The notes beneath the pieces are model-generated. The model made no database searches, was not told the DNA's origin, and saw nothing but the letters and a program-made list of their open reading frames with translations. 64,000 nt of DNA, from NCBI GenBank assembly GCA_965660625.1, contig CBFIAR010000008.1:82096-146095 (forward strand). Direction: 5' to 3'. The translations under genes were made by a program, and so were the position numbers. Source of the stretch: Glaciecola sp965660625. GTDB lineage: Bacteria > Pseudomonadota > Gammaproteobacteria > Enterobacterales > Alteromonadaceae. Position 1 is the stretch's first letter. The number at the start of each line of letters is the position of its first letter. Shown here piece by piece: positions 17,539 through 25,861 of this stretch.

Positions 17539-18558
17539 TTATGTGAACCAATGTCTTGTGCGATTAGCAAACCATACAAGTGAGAGCATAACCGGCACTT
17601 CTACAAGCACACCAACCACCGTTGCTAGAGCCGCGCCTGAATGCAGACCAAACAGTGAAATCGCAACCGCAACTGCGAGTTCGAAAAAATTAGAAGTACC
17701 AATCATACAAGCAGGTGCCGCTATTTTATGTGCTAACTTCATGCGTTTTGCCAACCAATAAGCTATGGCAAATATTCCGTAAGTTTGGATCAGTAACGGT
17801 ATCGCAATTAGCACGATTGCTTCAGGTTTAGATAATATAGTGTCTGCTTGGAAACCAAACAATAACGTTACCGTTGCTATCAAACCAACGATAGACCATG
17901 GCTTCATTGTGGTCAGAAATTTATCGACCCTTGAATGGTCATCTCCGTTGTCTAGGAATTTCCGGGTGAGGGCTCCAGCAATTAGAGGCACCAGCACATA
18001 AAGTACAACCGAGAGCAAGAGCGTATCCCAAGGCACTGTAATATCAGTAACACCTAGTAATAAACCTGCAATCGGGGCAAAAGCGAAAATCATAATGATG
18101 TCGTTAATTGAAACCTGCACGAGTGTGTAGTTGGCATCACCCTTGGTCATTTGACTCCAAACGAAGACCATTGCGGTACAAGGTGCTACACCAAGTAGTA
18201 TCATCCCGGCGATGTATTCTGTTGCGGTTTCAGGATCAACCCAATCAGCAAACAGCACTTTAAAGAATAGCCACCCTAAAAAAGCCATTGTAAATGGTTT
18301 AATTAGCCAATTTATGACGAGTGTCAACAGCAAGCCTTTTGGTCTTTTACCCACGTCTTTTATGGATGAAAAATCGATTTGCACCATCATTGGATAAATC
18401 ATTAACCAAATGAGAATAGCGATAACAATATTAACATGGGCAAATTCAAGCTCTGCAATCACCGCAAAGGAGTCGGGTACAATTGAACCCGCAATAATGC
18501 CCGTGATAATGGCAAGCCCTACCCAAACAGATAAATAGCGTTCGAACAATCCCATCAT
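17539..18558 (-). CDS. acr3: arsenite efflux permease, ACR3 family
   Basis: A 339-residue carrier with about ten helices. ACR3 marks are MGLFERYLSVWVGLAI at the start, PMMVQIDFSSI and the conserved-cysteine motif GVAPCTAMVFVWSQMTKGD, with NDIIMIFAFAPI after it. It expels arsenite across the inner membrane using the proton gradient. It is last in the arsR-arsC-arsH-acr3 operon, 13 bases after arsH, and is distinct from the ArsB family. Confidence 0.95.
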   Translation of the reverse strand: MMGLFERYLSVWVGLAIITGIIAGSIVPDSFAVIAELEFAHVNIVIAILIWLMIYPMMVQIDFSSIKDVGKRPKGLLLTLVINWLIKPFTMAFLGWLFFKVLFADWVDPETATEYIAGMILLGVAPCTAMVFVWSQMTKGDANYTLVQVSINDIIMIFAFAPIAGLLLGVTDITVPWDTLLLSVVLYVLVPLIAGALTRKFLDNGDDHSRVDKFLTTMKPWSIVGLIATVTLLFGFQADTILSKPEAIVLIAIPLLIQTYGIFAIAYWLAKRMKLAHKIAAPACMIGTSNFFELAVAVAISLFGLHSGAALATVVGVLVEVPVMLSLVWFANRTRHWFT

Positions 18559-18571
18559 AAACTCCTTACAA

Positions 18572-19285
18572 TTACTTTCGGTTAACGCGCTGACTTACCT
18601 GCTCTGCTGTTTCAACTCGCTCTGAATATCGATCAACAAAATAGTCTTTGTTATTACGCAGCAATAAGGTGAATTTCATCAACTCCTCCATCACGTCCAC
18701 AATACGATTATAATAGGGTGAAGCCTTCATACGGCCATCTTCTTCAAACTCCAAAAACGCTTTTGCGACTGAAGATTGATTAGGGATAGTGACCATTCTC
18801 ATCCAGCGACCTAAAACGCGCATCTGATTTACTGCATTGAATGATTGAGAACCACCACAGACTTGCATAATGGCTAAGGTCTTGCCTTGAGTAGGACGCA
18901 CGCCTCCTATACTTANNNNNNNNNNNNNNNNNNNNNNNNNNNNNNNNNNNNNNNNNNNNNNNNNNNNNNNNNNNNNNNNNNNNNNNNNNNNNNNNNNNNN
19001 NNNNNNNNNNNNNNNNNNNNNNNNNNNNNNNNNNNNNNNNNNNNNNNNNNNNNNNNNNNNNNNNNNNNNNNNNNNNNNNNNNNNNNNNNNNNNNNNNNNN
19101 NNNNNNNNNNNNNNNNNNNNNNNNNNNNNNNNNNNNNNNNNNNNNNNNNNNNNNNNNNNNNNNNNNNNNNNNNNNNNNNNNNNNNNNNNNNNNNNCGTTG
19201 AAGGTTTTAGCTGCATAGCATTTATAGAGGGTATATCGAAAACCCGCTCTTCAATGTTTGGCAATGTGGGTTGTTGCTCTGACAT
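18572..19285 (-). CDS. arsH: ArsH NADPH-dependent FMN reductase (interrupted by unread bases)
   Basis: The readable ends identify ArsH. The N-terminus is MSEQQPTLPNIEERVFD. After the gap comes SIGGVRPTQGKTLAIMQVCG, then GSQSFNAVNQMRVLGRWMRM and TIPNQSSVAKAFLEFEEDGRM, all highly conserved in ArsH. The flavin-binding middle is hidden by N at 18916-19195. The total, about 237 residues, fits the family. ArsH is a flavoprotein that oxidises trivalent organoarsenicals and reduces quinones. Its start overlaps the arsC stop (TAATG). Confidence 0.9.
   Translation of the reverse strand: MSEQQPTLPNIEERVFDIPSINAMQLKPSTXXXXXXXXXXXXXXXXXXXXXXXXXXXXXXXXXXXXXXXXXXXXXXXXXXXXXXXXXXXXXXXXXXXXXXXXXXXXXXXXXXXXXXXXXXXXXXSIGGVRPTQGKTLAIMQVCGGSQSFNAVNQMRVLGRWMRMVTIPNQSSVAKAFLEFEEDGRMKASPYYNRIVDVMEELMKFTLLLRNNKDYFVDRYSERVETAEQVSQRVNRK
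18916..19195. other. run of 280 unread bases (N)
   Basis: An assembly or masking gap inside arsH. The reading frame agrees on both sides, so the gap length is probably close to true, but any mutation within it cannot be excluded. Confidence 0.99.
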
Positions 19286-19767
19286 TAATTGGCACCTGCA
19301 CCGGCAAGAGCGGCTTTAAGTTCGGTTTTATTCAAATCTTGTTCCGCAATATCTTTCAGTTTGTGAACGCGCTTTACTATTTCATCAATGCAAACTAAAA
19401 AAGCCTTTTCGATTTCTGACTCGTCGCCCGCTACCTTTGAAGGATCGCTCAGCCCCCAATGCACCTTTAAACTATTACCAAAATACACAGGGCACGTCTC
19501 ATTTGCTGCAGAATCACAAACAGTGACGACAACATCTGGCTCGAAGCTTTCAAAGTCATCCCAAGACTGGCTTTGTAAGTTTTCGATAGAGTGACCCGTT
19601 TGCGTAAGATACTTTAGTGATAGCGGGTGCACCTCACCAACGGGTTGACTGCCCGCGCTTTTAGCGTCAATTACATCACCCGCGATACTGTTGGTGATGG
19701 CTTCAGACAAAATGCTTCTGCATCGATTGTGAGTACAAATATAAAGAATTTTCATGCACGATTTCAT
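19285..19767 (-). CDS. arsC: arsenate reductase, thioredoxin-type (low-molecular-weight PTPase fold)
   Basis: Begins MKSCMKILYICTHNRCRSIL. The CX5R phosphate-binding loop CTHNRCR carries the nucleophilic Cys, and FEPDVVVTVCDSAANETCPVY supplies the later Cys residues used for the disulfide cascade. The protein reduces arsenate to arsenite, which Acr3 then exports. The start at 19767 has AAGG ten bases upstream; an ATG at 19755 is an alternative that matches the family N-terminus more exactly. It lies just downstream of arsR. Confidence 0.92.
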   Translation of the reverse strand: MKSCMKILYICTHNRCRSILSEAITNSIAGDVIDAKSAGSQPVGEVHPLSLKYLTQTGHSIENLQSQSWDDFESFEPDVVVTVCDSAANETCPVYFGNSLKVHWGLSDPSKVAGDESEIEKAFLVCIDEIVKRVHKLKDIAEQDLNKTELKAALAGAGAN

Positions 19768-19796
19768 GAGTAGTAGCCTTAGATTAAAAACAAGAG

Positions 19797-20132
19797 TTAA
19801 CAACAAGAGATAGAGGAAGATTGCGATGCAATCAATTTTTGTAATGCTGAGCTAAAATATTCAGCGTTATGCTCCGCAGCAGTAACGATGACATCTCTAG
19901 CCCACAGGGGTAATTCAGGGTCCAACTTATAAAATACCCATTTGCCGCGTCGTTCATCAATTAAAATACCGCACTTACGAAGCTGTGCTAAATGCCGAGA
20001 CGTTTTAGGTTGATCGAGGTCAAGCGCCTCCATCAAATCACAAACACATGCTTCATCAGCTTTAACAATGAGTAGCAGTGATTTCAATCGAGTTTCGTCT
20101 GCAAGACATTTAAAAAAAGTGGTTGGATTCAT
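19797..20132 (-). CDS. arsR: ArsR-family arsenic-responsive repressor
   Basis: A 111-residue winged-helix regulator: KCLADETRLKSLLLIVKADEACVCDLMEALDLDQPKTSRHLAQLRKCGILIDERRGKWVFYKL. The metalloid site usual for this type is visible as CVCDL at the start of helix 3, and a CC pair ends the protein. It represses the ars operon until arsenite or antimonite binds. First gene of the operon, with a palindromic site just upstream. Confidence 0.93.
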   Translation of the reverse strand: MNPTTFFKCLADETRLKSLLLIVKADEACVCDLMEALDLDQPKTSRHLAQLRKCGILIDERRGKWVFYKLDPELPLWARDVIVTAAEHNAEYFSSALQKLIASQSSSISCC

Positions 20133-20154
20133 TCAAAACACATGTGAAAAATAA

Positions 20155-20176
20155 CATATGTTTAATTTCGCATATG
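20155..20176 (-). promoter_or_regulatory. candidate ArsR operator
   Basis: Two CATATG hexamers (20155-20160 and 20171-20176) are separated by ten AT-rich bases, 23-44 bases upstream of the arsR start. Spaced ATAT-type dyads are usual for ArsR/SmtB repressors, so autoregulation of the ars operon is likely. Confidence 0.5.
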
Positions 20177-20340
20177 ATACAGCCTCGGTCAATCGATAAT
20201 TTAGGGCAACAACTTTGGAACATGAGCGTTGTATAACACTAATGTCTATGATCACTCGCTTTCACATTTTATCGTTTCGTTGTACTTTATATATACCCAA
20301 AATGTATTCATTAATCGCAAACAAAAATTGGAAAGCAATC

Positions 20341-21525
20341 ATGAGTGTAAATAGCGTTGTAGTATTAAGTGCCGTGCGTTCAGCCATAGGTACCTTTAAT
20401 GGTAGTTTAAGTTCCATTGAACCCACAGAACTCGCTGGCCAAGTGTTAACAAAAGGCATTGCCGCTTCAGGCGTTGAAGCTGAAAAATACGAATCCATCA
20501 TAATGGGTAATACTATTCCTACCGAATCACGCTTTCCTTACGTAGCGCGCGTGGCGTCAATTCAGGCTGGTATGTCACTTAATTCAACAGCAATGGCATT
20601 AAATCGCTTATGTAGCTCAGGTTTGCAAGCCGTTGTCAGTTCTGCGCAAGGTATTATGCTCGGCGATCATGAGCTAGCCATTGGTGGCGGCGTTGAAAAC
20701 ATGTCTCGCGGGGGTTATTTATCTCCGGCTATGCGTGCAGGGGCTAGAATGGGCGACAGCACCATGATTGACATGATGGTGGCAACCTTAACCGACCCTT
20801 TCGGTGTAGGACACATGGGTATTACCGCAGAGAACTTAGCAAGCAAGTGGGACATTAGCCGAGAACAGCAAGATGCCTTCGCTGCCATGTCTCATGCTCG
20901 TGCTCAAGCAGCAATTGATGCTGGTTACTTCAACAGTCAGATTGTACCGATAGAATTAAAAAGCCGCAAAGGCACTACATTCTTTGAAGTTGACGAGCAT
21001 GTTAAGGCAGGTACCACTGCAGAATCGCTAGCCGGAATGCGCCCAGCCTTCAAAAAAGACGGGAGTGTAACGGCGGGCAATGCATCTGGCATTAACGACG
21101 GCGCATCATTCTTAACTCTCGCAAGTGAACATTATGCTAACAGCAATGCGCTTGCTCCAATTGCCAGAATAGTGTCTTACGCAGTTGCAGGTGTACCCAA
21201 TGATGTTATGGGTGAAGGGCCTATTCCAGCTTCAAAAGCAGCCTTAATTAAAGCGGGGTTAACGATTGCCCAAATGGACGTCATTGAATCAAACGAAGCG
21301 TTTGCAGCGCAAGCTTTAACCGTAGCGAGAGGCTTAGACCTCGATCCTGCTAAAACCAATCCGAACGGCGGCGCCATCGCTTTAGGTCATCCTATTGGTG
21401 CTTCAGGTGCGGTTATTGCGACCAAAGCCATCCATGAACTGCATCGCACGGGTGGTAAATATGCGCTCGTTACTATGTGTATAGGCGGTGGTCAGGGTAT
21501 TGCGGTAATTTTTGAACGTTTATAA
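20341..21525 (+). CDS. acetyl-CoA C-acyltransferase (thiolase)
   Basis: Start placed at 20341, eight bases after GGAAA, giving 394 residues (MSVNSVVVLSAVRSAIGTFN). The catalytic acyl-accepting Cys is in NRLCSSGLQAVVS. The C-terminal part has NEAFAAQAL, then NPNGGAIALGHPIGASGA with the catalytic His, and TMCIGGGQGIAVIFE with the second Cys. Thiolases condense or cleave 3-ketoacyl-CoA. This sequence resembles the biosynthetic PhaA/BktB type, but degradative use cannot be excluded. It is monocistronic, followed by a strong terminator. Confidence 0.9.
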   Translation: MSVNSVVVLSAVRSAIGTFNGSLSSIEPTELAGQVLTKGIAASGVEAEKYESIIMGNTIPTESRFPYVARVASIQAGMSLNSTAMALNRLCSSGLQAVVSSAQGIMLGDHELAIGGGVENMSRGGYLSPAMRAGARMGDSTMIDMMVATLTDPFGVGHMGITAENLASKWDISREQQDAFAAMSHARAQAAIDAGYFNSQIVPIELKSRKGTTFFEVDEHVKAGTTAESLAGMRPAFKKDGSVTAGNASGINDGASFLTLASEHYANSNALAPIARIVSYAVAGVPNDVMGEGPIPASKAALIKAGLTIAQMDVIESNEAFAAQALTVARGLDLDPAKTNPNGGAIALGHPIGASGAVIATKAIHELHRTGGKYALVTMCIGGGQGIAVIFERL

Positions 21526-21604
21526 ATATCTTATAATCGCCAATAAACGTCATGCACAATATTGATTGGCTATAAAGGGTTTAAGTCATGTAAAAATTCT
21601 TTGT

Positions 21605-21635
21605 AAAAAGCTCGGCATTAGATGTCGAGCTTTTT
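21605..21635. terminator. bidirectional intrinsic terminator
   Basis: AAAAAGCTCG and CGAGCTTTTT (21605-21614 and 21626-21635) form a 10-bp stem with an 11-base loop. A/T-runs on both sides let it stop the thiolase transcript (plus) and the PilZ-like gene transcript (minus). Confidence 0.88.
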
Positions 21636-21667
21636 GATAAATTAGTCTAATGTAGCTTCATTAAGAA

Positions 21668-22015
21668 CTAGGCACCTAGTTTAATTTTTACAGAGCTTGA
21701 ACCTTTTCGAATTAACGCTTTATCTAACATAGAACGAAACTCCTCAGTGTCATTAGCAAATAAAACCCCAACCCCCTCATCACTAGAGTGCACTACTATG
21801 CCTTTTTGCGCCACGCAACCTTCTCCAATATATTTATTGGCAAAACGAAGACGGACAAAATCACTCACTTTCAGTTCGGGGGAAGATAACTCTATAAATG
21901 CGCCAAAGGGATCAATATTCCGTGTACAAGCATCCTTTACTTGTTTACCTTTACATTGAAGGTGAACATCTAAAGTTAAAGGAATTCGAGTATAGGTACG
22001 ATGATAGAGAGACAT
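21668..22015 (-). CDS. PilZ-like domain protein (degenerate)
   Basis: A 115-residue cytoplasmic protein shaped like a PilZ domain: YTRIPLTLDVHLQCKG, then CTRNIDPFGAFIELSSPELKVSDFVRLRFANKY and a strand GIVVHSSDEGVGVLFAN. The second c-di-GMP motif, normally D/NxSxxG, appears as NIDPFG with Asp in place of Ser, and no clear RxxxR is seen at the N-terminus. It may therefore be a PilZ relative that does not bind c-di-GMP. Single gene. Confidence 0.65.
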   Translation of the reverse strand: MSLYHRTYTRIPLTLDVHLQCKGKQVKDACTRNIDPFGAFIELSSPELKVSDFVRLRFANKYIGEGCVAQKGIVVHSSDEGVGVLFANDTEEFRSMLDKALIRKGSSSVKIKLGA

Positions 22016-22300
22016 GCCAGCTCCTATAAGAAGTAGTGATACTTGCTTTAATGTGTTTATTTATTGCTTCACAAAAAAGTATAGACGTGTCTGTATGAAT
22101 AATATTGACTTGAATCAAATTAGTGAATTGGTTAAACATAACTCACTAATGTGAGCTTTATAGCTAGTAGCATCAATACAAATCCTGACACTTGATCAAT
22201 TTTTTGTTTTTGTCGATTTCATGAAACAAAGCTTGTTCACCACAGGTTTATTTGAGCCCAGGCACTAAGTATATGCGAAGGAAGGGCTCTGCTGAAATAA

Positions 22301-22359
22301 ATAAAGCGTAAACTACATAAGCAGATTCTTAGCCTAACATTGATGAGCTTACGCTTTAT
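22301..22359. repeat. inverted repeat in a gene-free stretch
   Basis: ATAAAGCGTAA (22301-22311) and TTACGCTTTAT (22349-22359) are perfect 11-base complements around a 37-base centre. They sit in the gap 22016-22620, where no gene was supported. No target duplication or T-run was seen, so its nature (small element, operator or structured RNA) is open. Confidence 0.45.
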
Positions 22360-22620
22360 CTTATGGTCGAATGTCGTTCAGTAGCTGAAGGGAATACAGT
22401 ATATTCGTAAATATTATTGTATCTTGTCTTTGCGAGAGCTATTTAAAACGCATAGGTGCTTATGGCATCGATTAACGTTAGCTTTTCTAGCATTCGGCCT
22501 CAACTATTCTGAGGTACTGAAAATCCCCATTCCATAGTATTAGCTTAACTCACATAACGGTAGTTTGTGGTTGCGATGATATATGTTTTGCTAACTGAAA
22601 ATGTTTAGGTACTTTATTCA

Positions 22621-23481
22621 ATGACAGGGATCGTAGATTTCGATGGATGCTTCCAATTTGATGATTGGCAGGTGTTCCCCGATCATAATAGTTTACAAAA
22701 CAACCAAAATACCATTGCCATTGAACCTAAAATGCTGGCCGTATTGGTGTTTCTCGCTAAGCATCAAGGTGAAATCGTTGGGCGAGATAGATTGATGGAT
22801 AACGTCTGGAAAGATCGGCTGGTTTCTGATGAGATCTTAACTAGAATAGTGTCTTTACCGCGCTCAGCGTTAAAAGATTCCTCTCGAAATCCTAGATATA
22901 TTAAAACTATTCCCAAAAAGGGATATTTGTTTCTTCCAAAAGTCAGCGAAATAGCAACCGCAAGCGAGCTTGTAACAACGGGTCTGAAAGGTACTCCAAC
23001 AGCACCACAACAATTCAAGTCGAAGATAACTGCCCTTGCAGTGCTCAGCACCTGCAGTTAATTAGTCCTCGTATTCGCAAGCTTGTATTTTTATGACAAG
23101 GCTGAACCTATTGAAACGAAAAGATTACTAGAAACTGAATCTGCGCATACCGTAGCTCTAAATAAATCAAACCCTAAGGTATCGATAGCCGTCCTGCCTT
23201 TCCAGCGTGACACAGGCGATGTTTTCCAGCAGTTTTTGAGTGATGGATTGTTTGATGAGTTGATAACAGTATTACCCATTATCTCAGGTGTAAGGGTGGT
23301 TAGCCGCAAGCAGTCGTTCGTTCAGTCGGATAGTGAAGAACCGGTTTCACGATTCACAGCCCTAAACGACATCGACCTAGTTCTCGATGGCAGGATTAGC
23401 GAGGAGTCAGATTTATTCGTATTTAATTTACAGCTTCTGTCGGTATTATTGCTCTTGGCATCGGCTACGATTATTTTTTAA
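22621..23481 (+). pseudogene. CadC/ToxR-type membrane regulator, broken by a stop and a 3' junction
   Basis: Residues 1-105 are an OmpR-type winged helix: FDDWQVFPDHNSLQ, IEPKMLAVLVFLAKHQGEIVGRD, DEILTRIVSLPRSALKDSSRNPRYIKTIPKKGYLF. The frame then enters a membrane helix (ITALAVLSTCS) and meets TAA at 23059-23061. The same frame continues beyond it as LVLVFASLYFYDKAEP, completing the helix, and then gives the TolB-like periplasmic segment SIAVLPFQRDTGDVFQQFLSDG. After FVFNLQL (about 23434) regulator sequence ends at a junction with an outer-membrane protein fragment in another frame. Only the DNA-binding part could still be made. Confidence 0.8.
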
Positions 23482-23717
23482 ATGATCAATTTTCGATTGG
23501 CGGCTCAACATTCAGAGGTTTTGAAGATGGCGCATCGCTGAACTTAAATTATTATCCCTCTGGCTACGACCAAGGCAAGTGGGTACTTGGACTTGATATA
23601 GGTCAGGTAAAAGATGGTCTCAGTACTGGACTGAGTGCGTTCAATGGCTGCATCGTTCAGTGTGATAAGGACAAGACTCGCAATATTATGTGGCTTAGTG
23701 TGGGACATAAATTTTAG
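23433..23717 (+). pseudogene. C-terminal fragment of an outer-membrane beta-barrel protein
   Basis: From 23433, in the frame shifted from the regulator remnant, the sequence reads ASVGIIALGIGYDYFLNDQF, then FRGFEDGASLNLNYYPSG, KWVLGLDIGQVKDG and the ending NIMWLSVGHKF, stop at 23715-23717. Alternating residues, Gly/Tyr-rich strands and a terminal Phe are typical of the last strands of an outer-membrane barrel. It has no start of its own and abuts the truncated regulator, so it is a 3' remnant joined by deletion. Confidence 0.6.
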
Positions 23718-23998
23718 ATTGCTGGTAGTTAACTTTAAATCATAGTGCAATATTAAACTTAACACACTGATTTTGCTTTTATTTTAGGGTTAAACCAGAA
23801 TGAGTTAGTTAAGGGTGCTACGTAACACTTAACAAGCCAAAGAATCGGACGTATGACAGTTTGTCATTGTTTACAGAAGTTAGTTTCGCAGCCCACGATT
23901 CTAACTATAATCTTAACAGGGCATGGAATTTAAAATGAAAAAAGTAGTAGGTAATGATCTACCCACTGTGGGCAAACTTTATTTTACCGTCACAAAAA

Positions 23999-25204
23999 CT
24001 ATACCACCTGTCCCGCAACCCAACCACTGGACCACGCCCACTGGAAATTATACCCCCCCAACCAGCCAGTCACATCGAGCACTTCTCCGATAAAGAACAA
24101 GCCTTCTTGATTCTTTACCTGCATGTTTTTAGATGAAACATAATCAGTATCAACACCGCCCAAAGTGACCTCCGCAGTTCGATAGCCTTCGGTTCCATTT
24201 GGTTTAACTTGCCACTGCGTGAAGGCCTCTGCTGCCGCTTGCAATTGCTTCGCATTGTATTGCTTGAGTGGCTTATTCTCCAACTCAAAATACGGAATTG
24301 CCGCTTGCACAAAGCGTTTTGAATAGTGCTTTGTTAATGCTGTAGAAAGCTGTATTTCTGGGTTTGACTGTTGCTGTTCAAGTAAATCTTGTGCCAAGTC
24401 ACCATTGGGAAAGAGGTCAAATTCTACTTCTTGACCCGGTTCCCAAAAGCTAGAAATTTGCAGCACTGCTGGCCCACTCAACCCCCGATGAGTAAACAAT
24501 ATGTTTTCATTAAAGCTGGTATCATTGCAGCTCGCGCGAGCATCCACTGAAATACCGCTAAGCTCACCAATGACTGCTTTATCCTGCTCGTGCAGAGTAA
24601 AAGGTACGAGAGCTGCTTTAGTCGGCACAATAGGTATGCCAAACTGTTCAGCAACTTTATAACCAAAAGGCGTTGCGCCAAGCTTCGGCATGCTTAAGCC
24701 GCCAGTTGCAATCACTAAGGACTCGCTACTAAATACGCCTTGGCTGGTATTCACTAGGTATCGACTATCGACGAATTCAATGTTGATAATCTCGGTGCGA
24801 TTTTTAATATCAACCTGCGCTTTTTTGCATTCAGCTAAGAGCAGATCAACGATGTCTTTAGCTGTATCGTCGCAAAATAGCTGCCCGAGAGTCTTTTCAT
24901 GATGCTTAATGCCGTATTCATTCACTAACGAGATGAAATCCCATTGCGTATATTGGCTCAATGCAGATTTACAAAAATGTGGGTTTTGTGAAAGAAAGTT
25001 TTCATGAGAGGTATACATGTTAGTGAAATTACATCGACCGCCACCACTCATGAGTATCTTACCGCCTAAGCGCTTGGCGTGATCAAAAACAATAACTTTG
25101 CGCCCACGTTTACCGGCTTCAGCAGCGCAAAATAAACCTGCCGCGCCAGCACCAATTACAATAACTTCTGTTTTTGTCACGTTACTACTCGTTGTTATGA
25201 ACAC
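23999..25204 (-). CDS. BaiN/YhiN-like FAD-dependent oxidoreductase (HI0933 family)
   Basis: A 401-residue flavoprotein: EVIVIGAGAAGLFCAAEAGKRG, then KILMSGGGRCNFTN, ATGGLSMPKLGATPFGYKVAEQFG and ILFTHRGLSGPAVLQIS. Its C-terminal FAD contact is GLFFIGEVLDVTGWLGGYNFQWAWSSG, diagnostic of the HI0933/YhiN group. The physiological substrate of E. coli YhiN is not known and BaiN reduces bile-acid intermediates in gut bacteria, so only the fold is sure here. Single gene on the minus strand. Confidence 0.9.
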   Translation of the reverse strand: MFITTSSNVTKTEVIVIGAGAAGLFCAAEAGKRGRKVIVFDHAKRLGGKILMSGGGRCNFTNMYTSHENFLSQNPHFCKSALSQYTQWDFISLVNEYGIKHHEKTLGQLFCDDTAKDIVDLLLAECKKAQVDIKNRTEIINIEFVDSRYLVNTSQGVFSSESLVIATGGLSMPKLGATPFGYKVAEQFGIPIVPTKAALVPFTLHEQDKAVIGELSGISVDARASCNDTSFNENILFTHRGLSGPAVLQISSFWEPGQEVEFDLFPNGDLAQDLLEQQQSNPEIQLSTALTKHYSKRFVQAAIPYFELENKPLKQYNAKQLQAAAEAFTQWQVKPNGTEGYRTAEVTLGGVDTDYVSSKNMQVKNQEGLFFIGEVLDVTGWLGGYNFQWAWSSGWVAGQVV

Positions 25205-25226
25205 AGAGCATTATCGCTGTAAATAC

Positions 25227-25251
25227 ACGAGCCATCAACTAGATGGCTCGT
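25227..25251. terminator. strong hairpin between the flavoprotein and peroxiredoxin genes
   Basis: ACGAGCCATC and GATGGCTCGT form a perfect 10-bp stem with a five-base loop (25237-25241). It lies downstream of the minus-strand peroxiredoxin gene and just upstream of the flavoprotein start. Neither side carries a long T-run, so termination may be partial. Confidence 0.6.
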
Positions 25252-25300
25252 TTAACTTGCTTTTCTTTTGCTTAGCTTACTATTGACCCTAGCGTGTGGC

Positions 25301-25774
25301 TTAGAGTTGCTTTAAAATTGTCTCAGCATCGCTCACTTCAAAGCGACCTGGATCTTCAACGTTCAGTGCCCGAACCACACCATCCTCAACGATCATGCTG
25401 TAGCGAATGGAGCGAATACCGCCGAAAGCGTCGGTGTCCATATCAAGACCAATTAACTGGGAAAAACTGCCGTTGCCGTCAGCTAACATCATTATTTCAT
25501 CTGCGTTTTGTGACTTGCCCCAAGCGTCCATAACGAAAGCATCGTTCACCGAGATACAAATGATAGCGTCAACGCCTTTTGCTTTAATTTTATCAGCTAA
25601 AGCTACATACCCTGGAAGATGAGCTGCTGAGCATGTTGGCGTGAAAGCACCAGGAACTGCAAACAAGACCACTTTTTTATCACTGAACAATGTACCTGTG
25701 TGAGGGTTTTTAATTTCGCCATTTTCTAATATGCTAAATACCGCTTCTGGCAACGTGCCGCCTACTTCAATCAT
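25301..25774 (-). CDS. peroxiredoxin, Prx5/AhpE-like
   Basis: A 157-residue peroxiredoxin: VVLFAVPGAFTPTCSAAHLPGY holds the peroxidatic Cys in the PxxxTxxC motif, and the conserved Arg appears in GGIRSIRYSMIVEDG. No separate resolving Cys is evident other than that in AIICISVND, so recycling may depend on glutathione or thioredoxin. It reduces hydrogen peroxide and alkyl peroxides in the cytoplasm. It stands alone, about 90 bases after the rsmJ stop. Confidence 0.92.
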   Translation of the reverse strand: MIEVGGTLPEAVFSILENGEIKNPHTGTLFSDKKVVLFAVPGAFTPTCSAAHLPGYVALADKIKAKGVDAIICISVNDAFVMDAWGKSQNADEIMMLADGNGSFSQLIGLDMDTDAFGGIRSIRYSMIVEDGVVRALNVEDPGRFEVSDAETILKQL

Positions 25775-25861
25775 GCTAATTCCTTATTATTGTTTTATTC
25801 GCTCAGTTGATAACAAACTTGCCCTCAGCCGAGCTGCTTTAGTATTATTGCTTGCAGAATA

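Noticed and set aside
17500..17539. AGCGCTT/AAGCGCT repeat between convergent nfeD and acr3
   Set aside because: Both arms are themselves near-palindromes, the spacer is long and no T-run follows, so a terminator call is not supported.
22301..22359. Possible integron attC site
   Set aside because: The hairpin lacks the RYYYAAC/GTTRRRY core pair and no integrase or cassette array is present.
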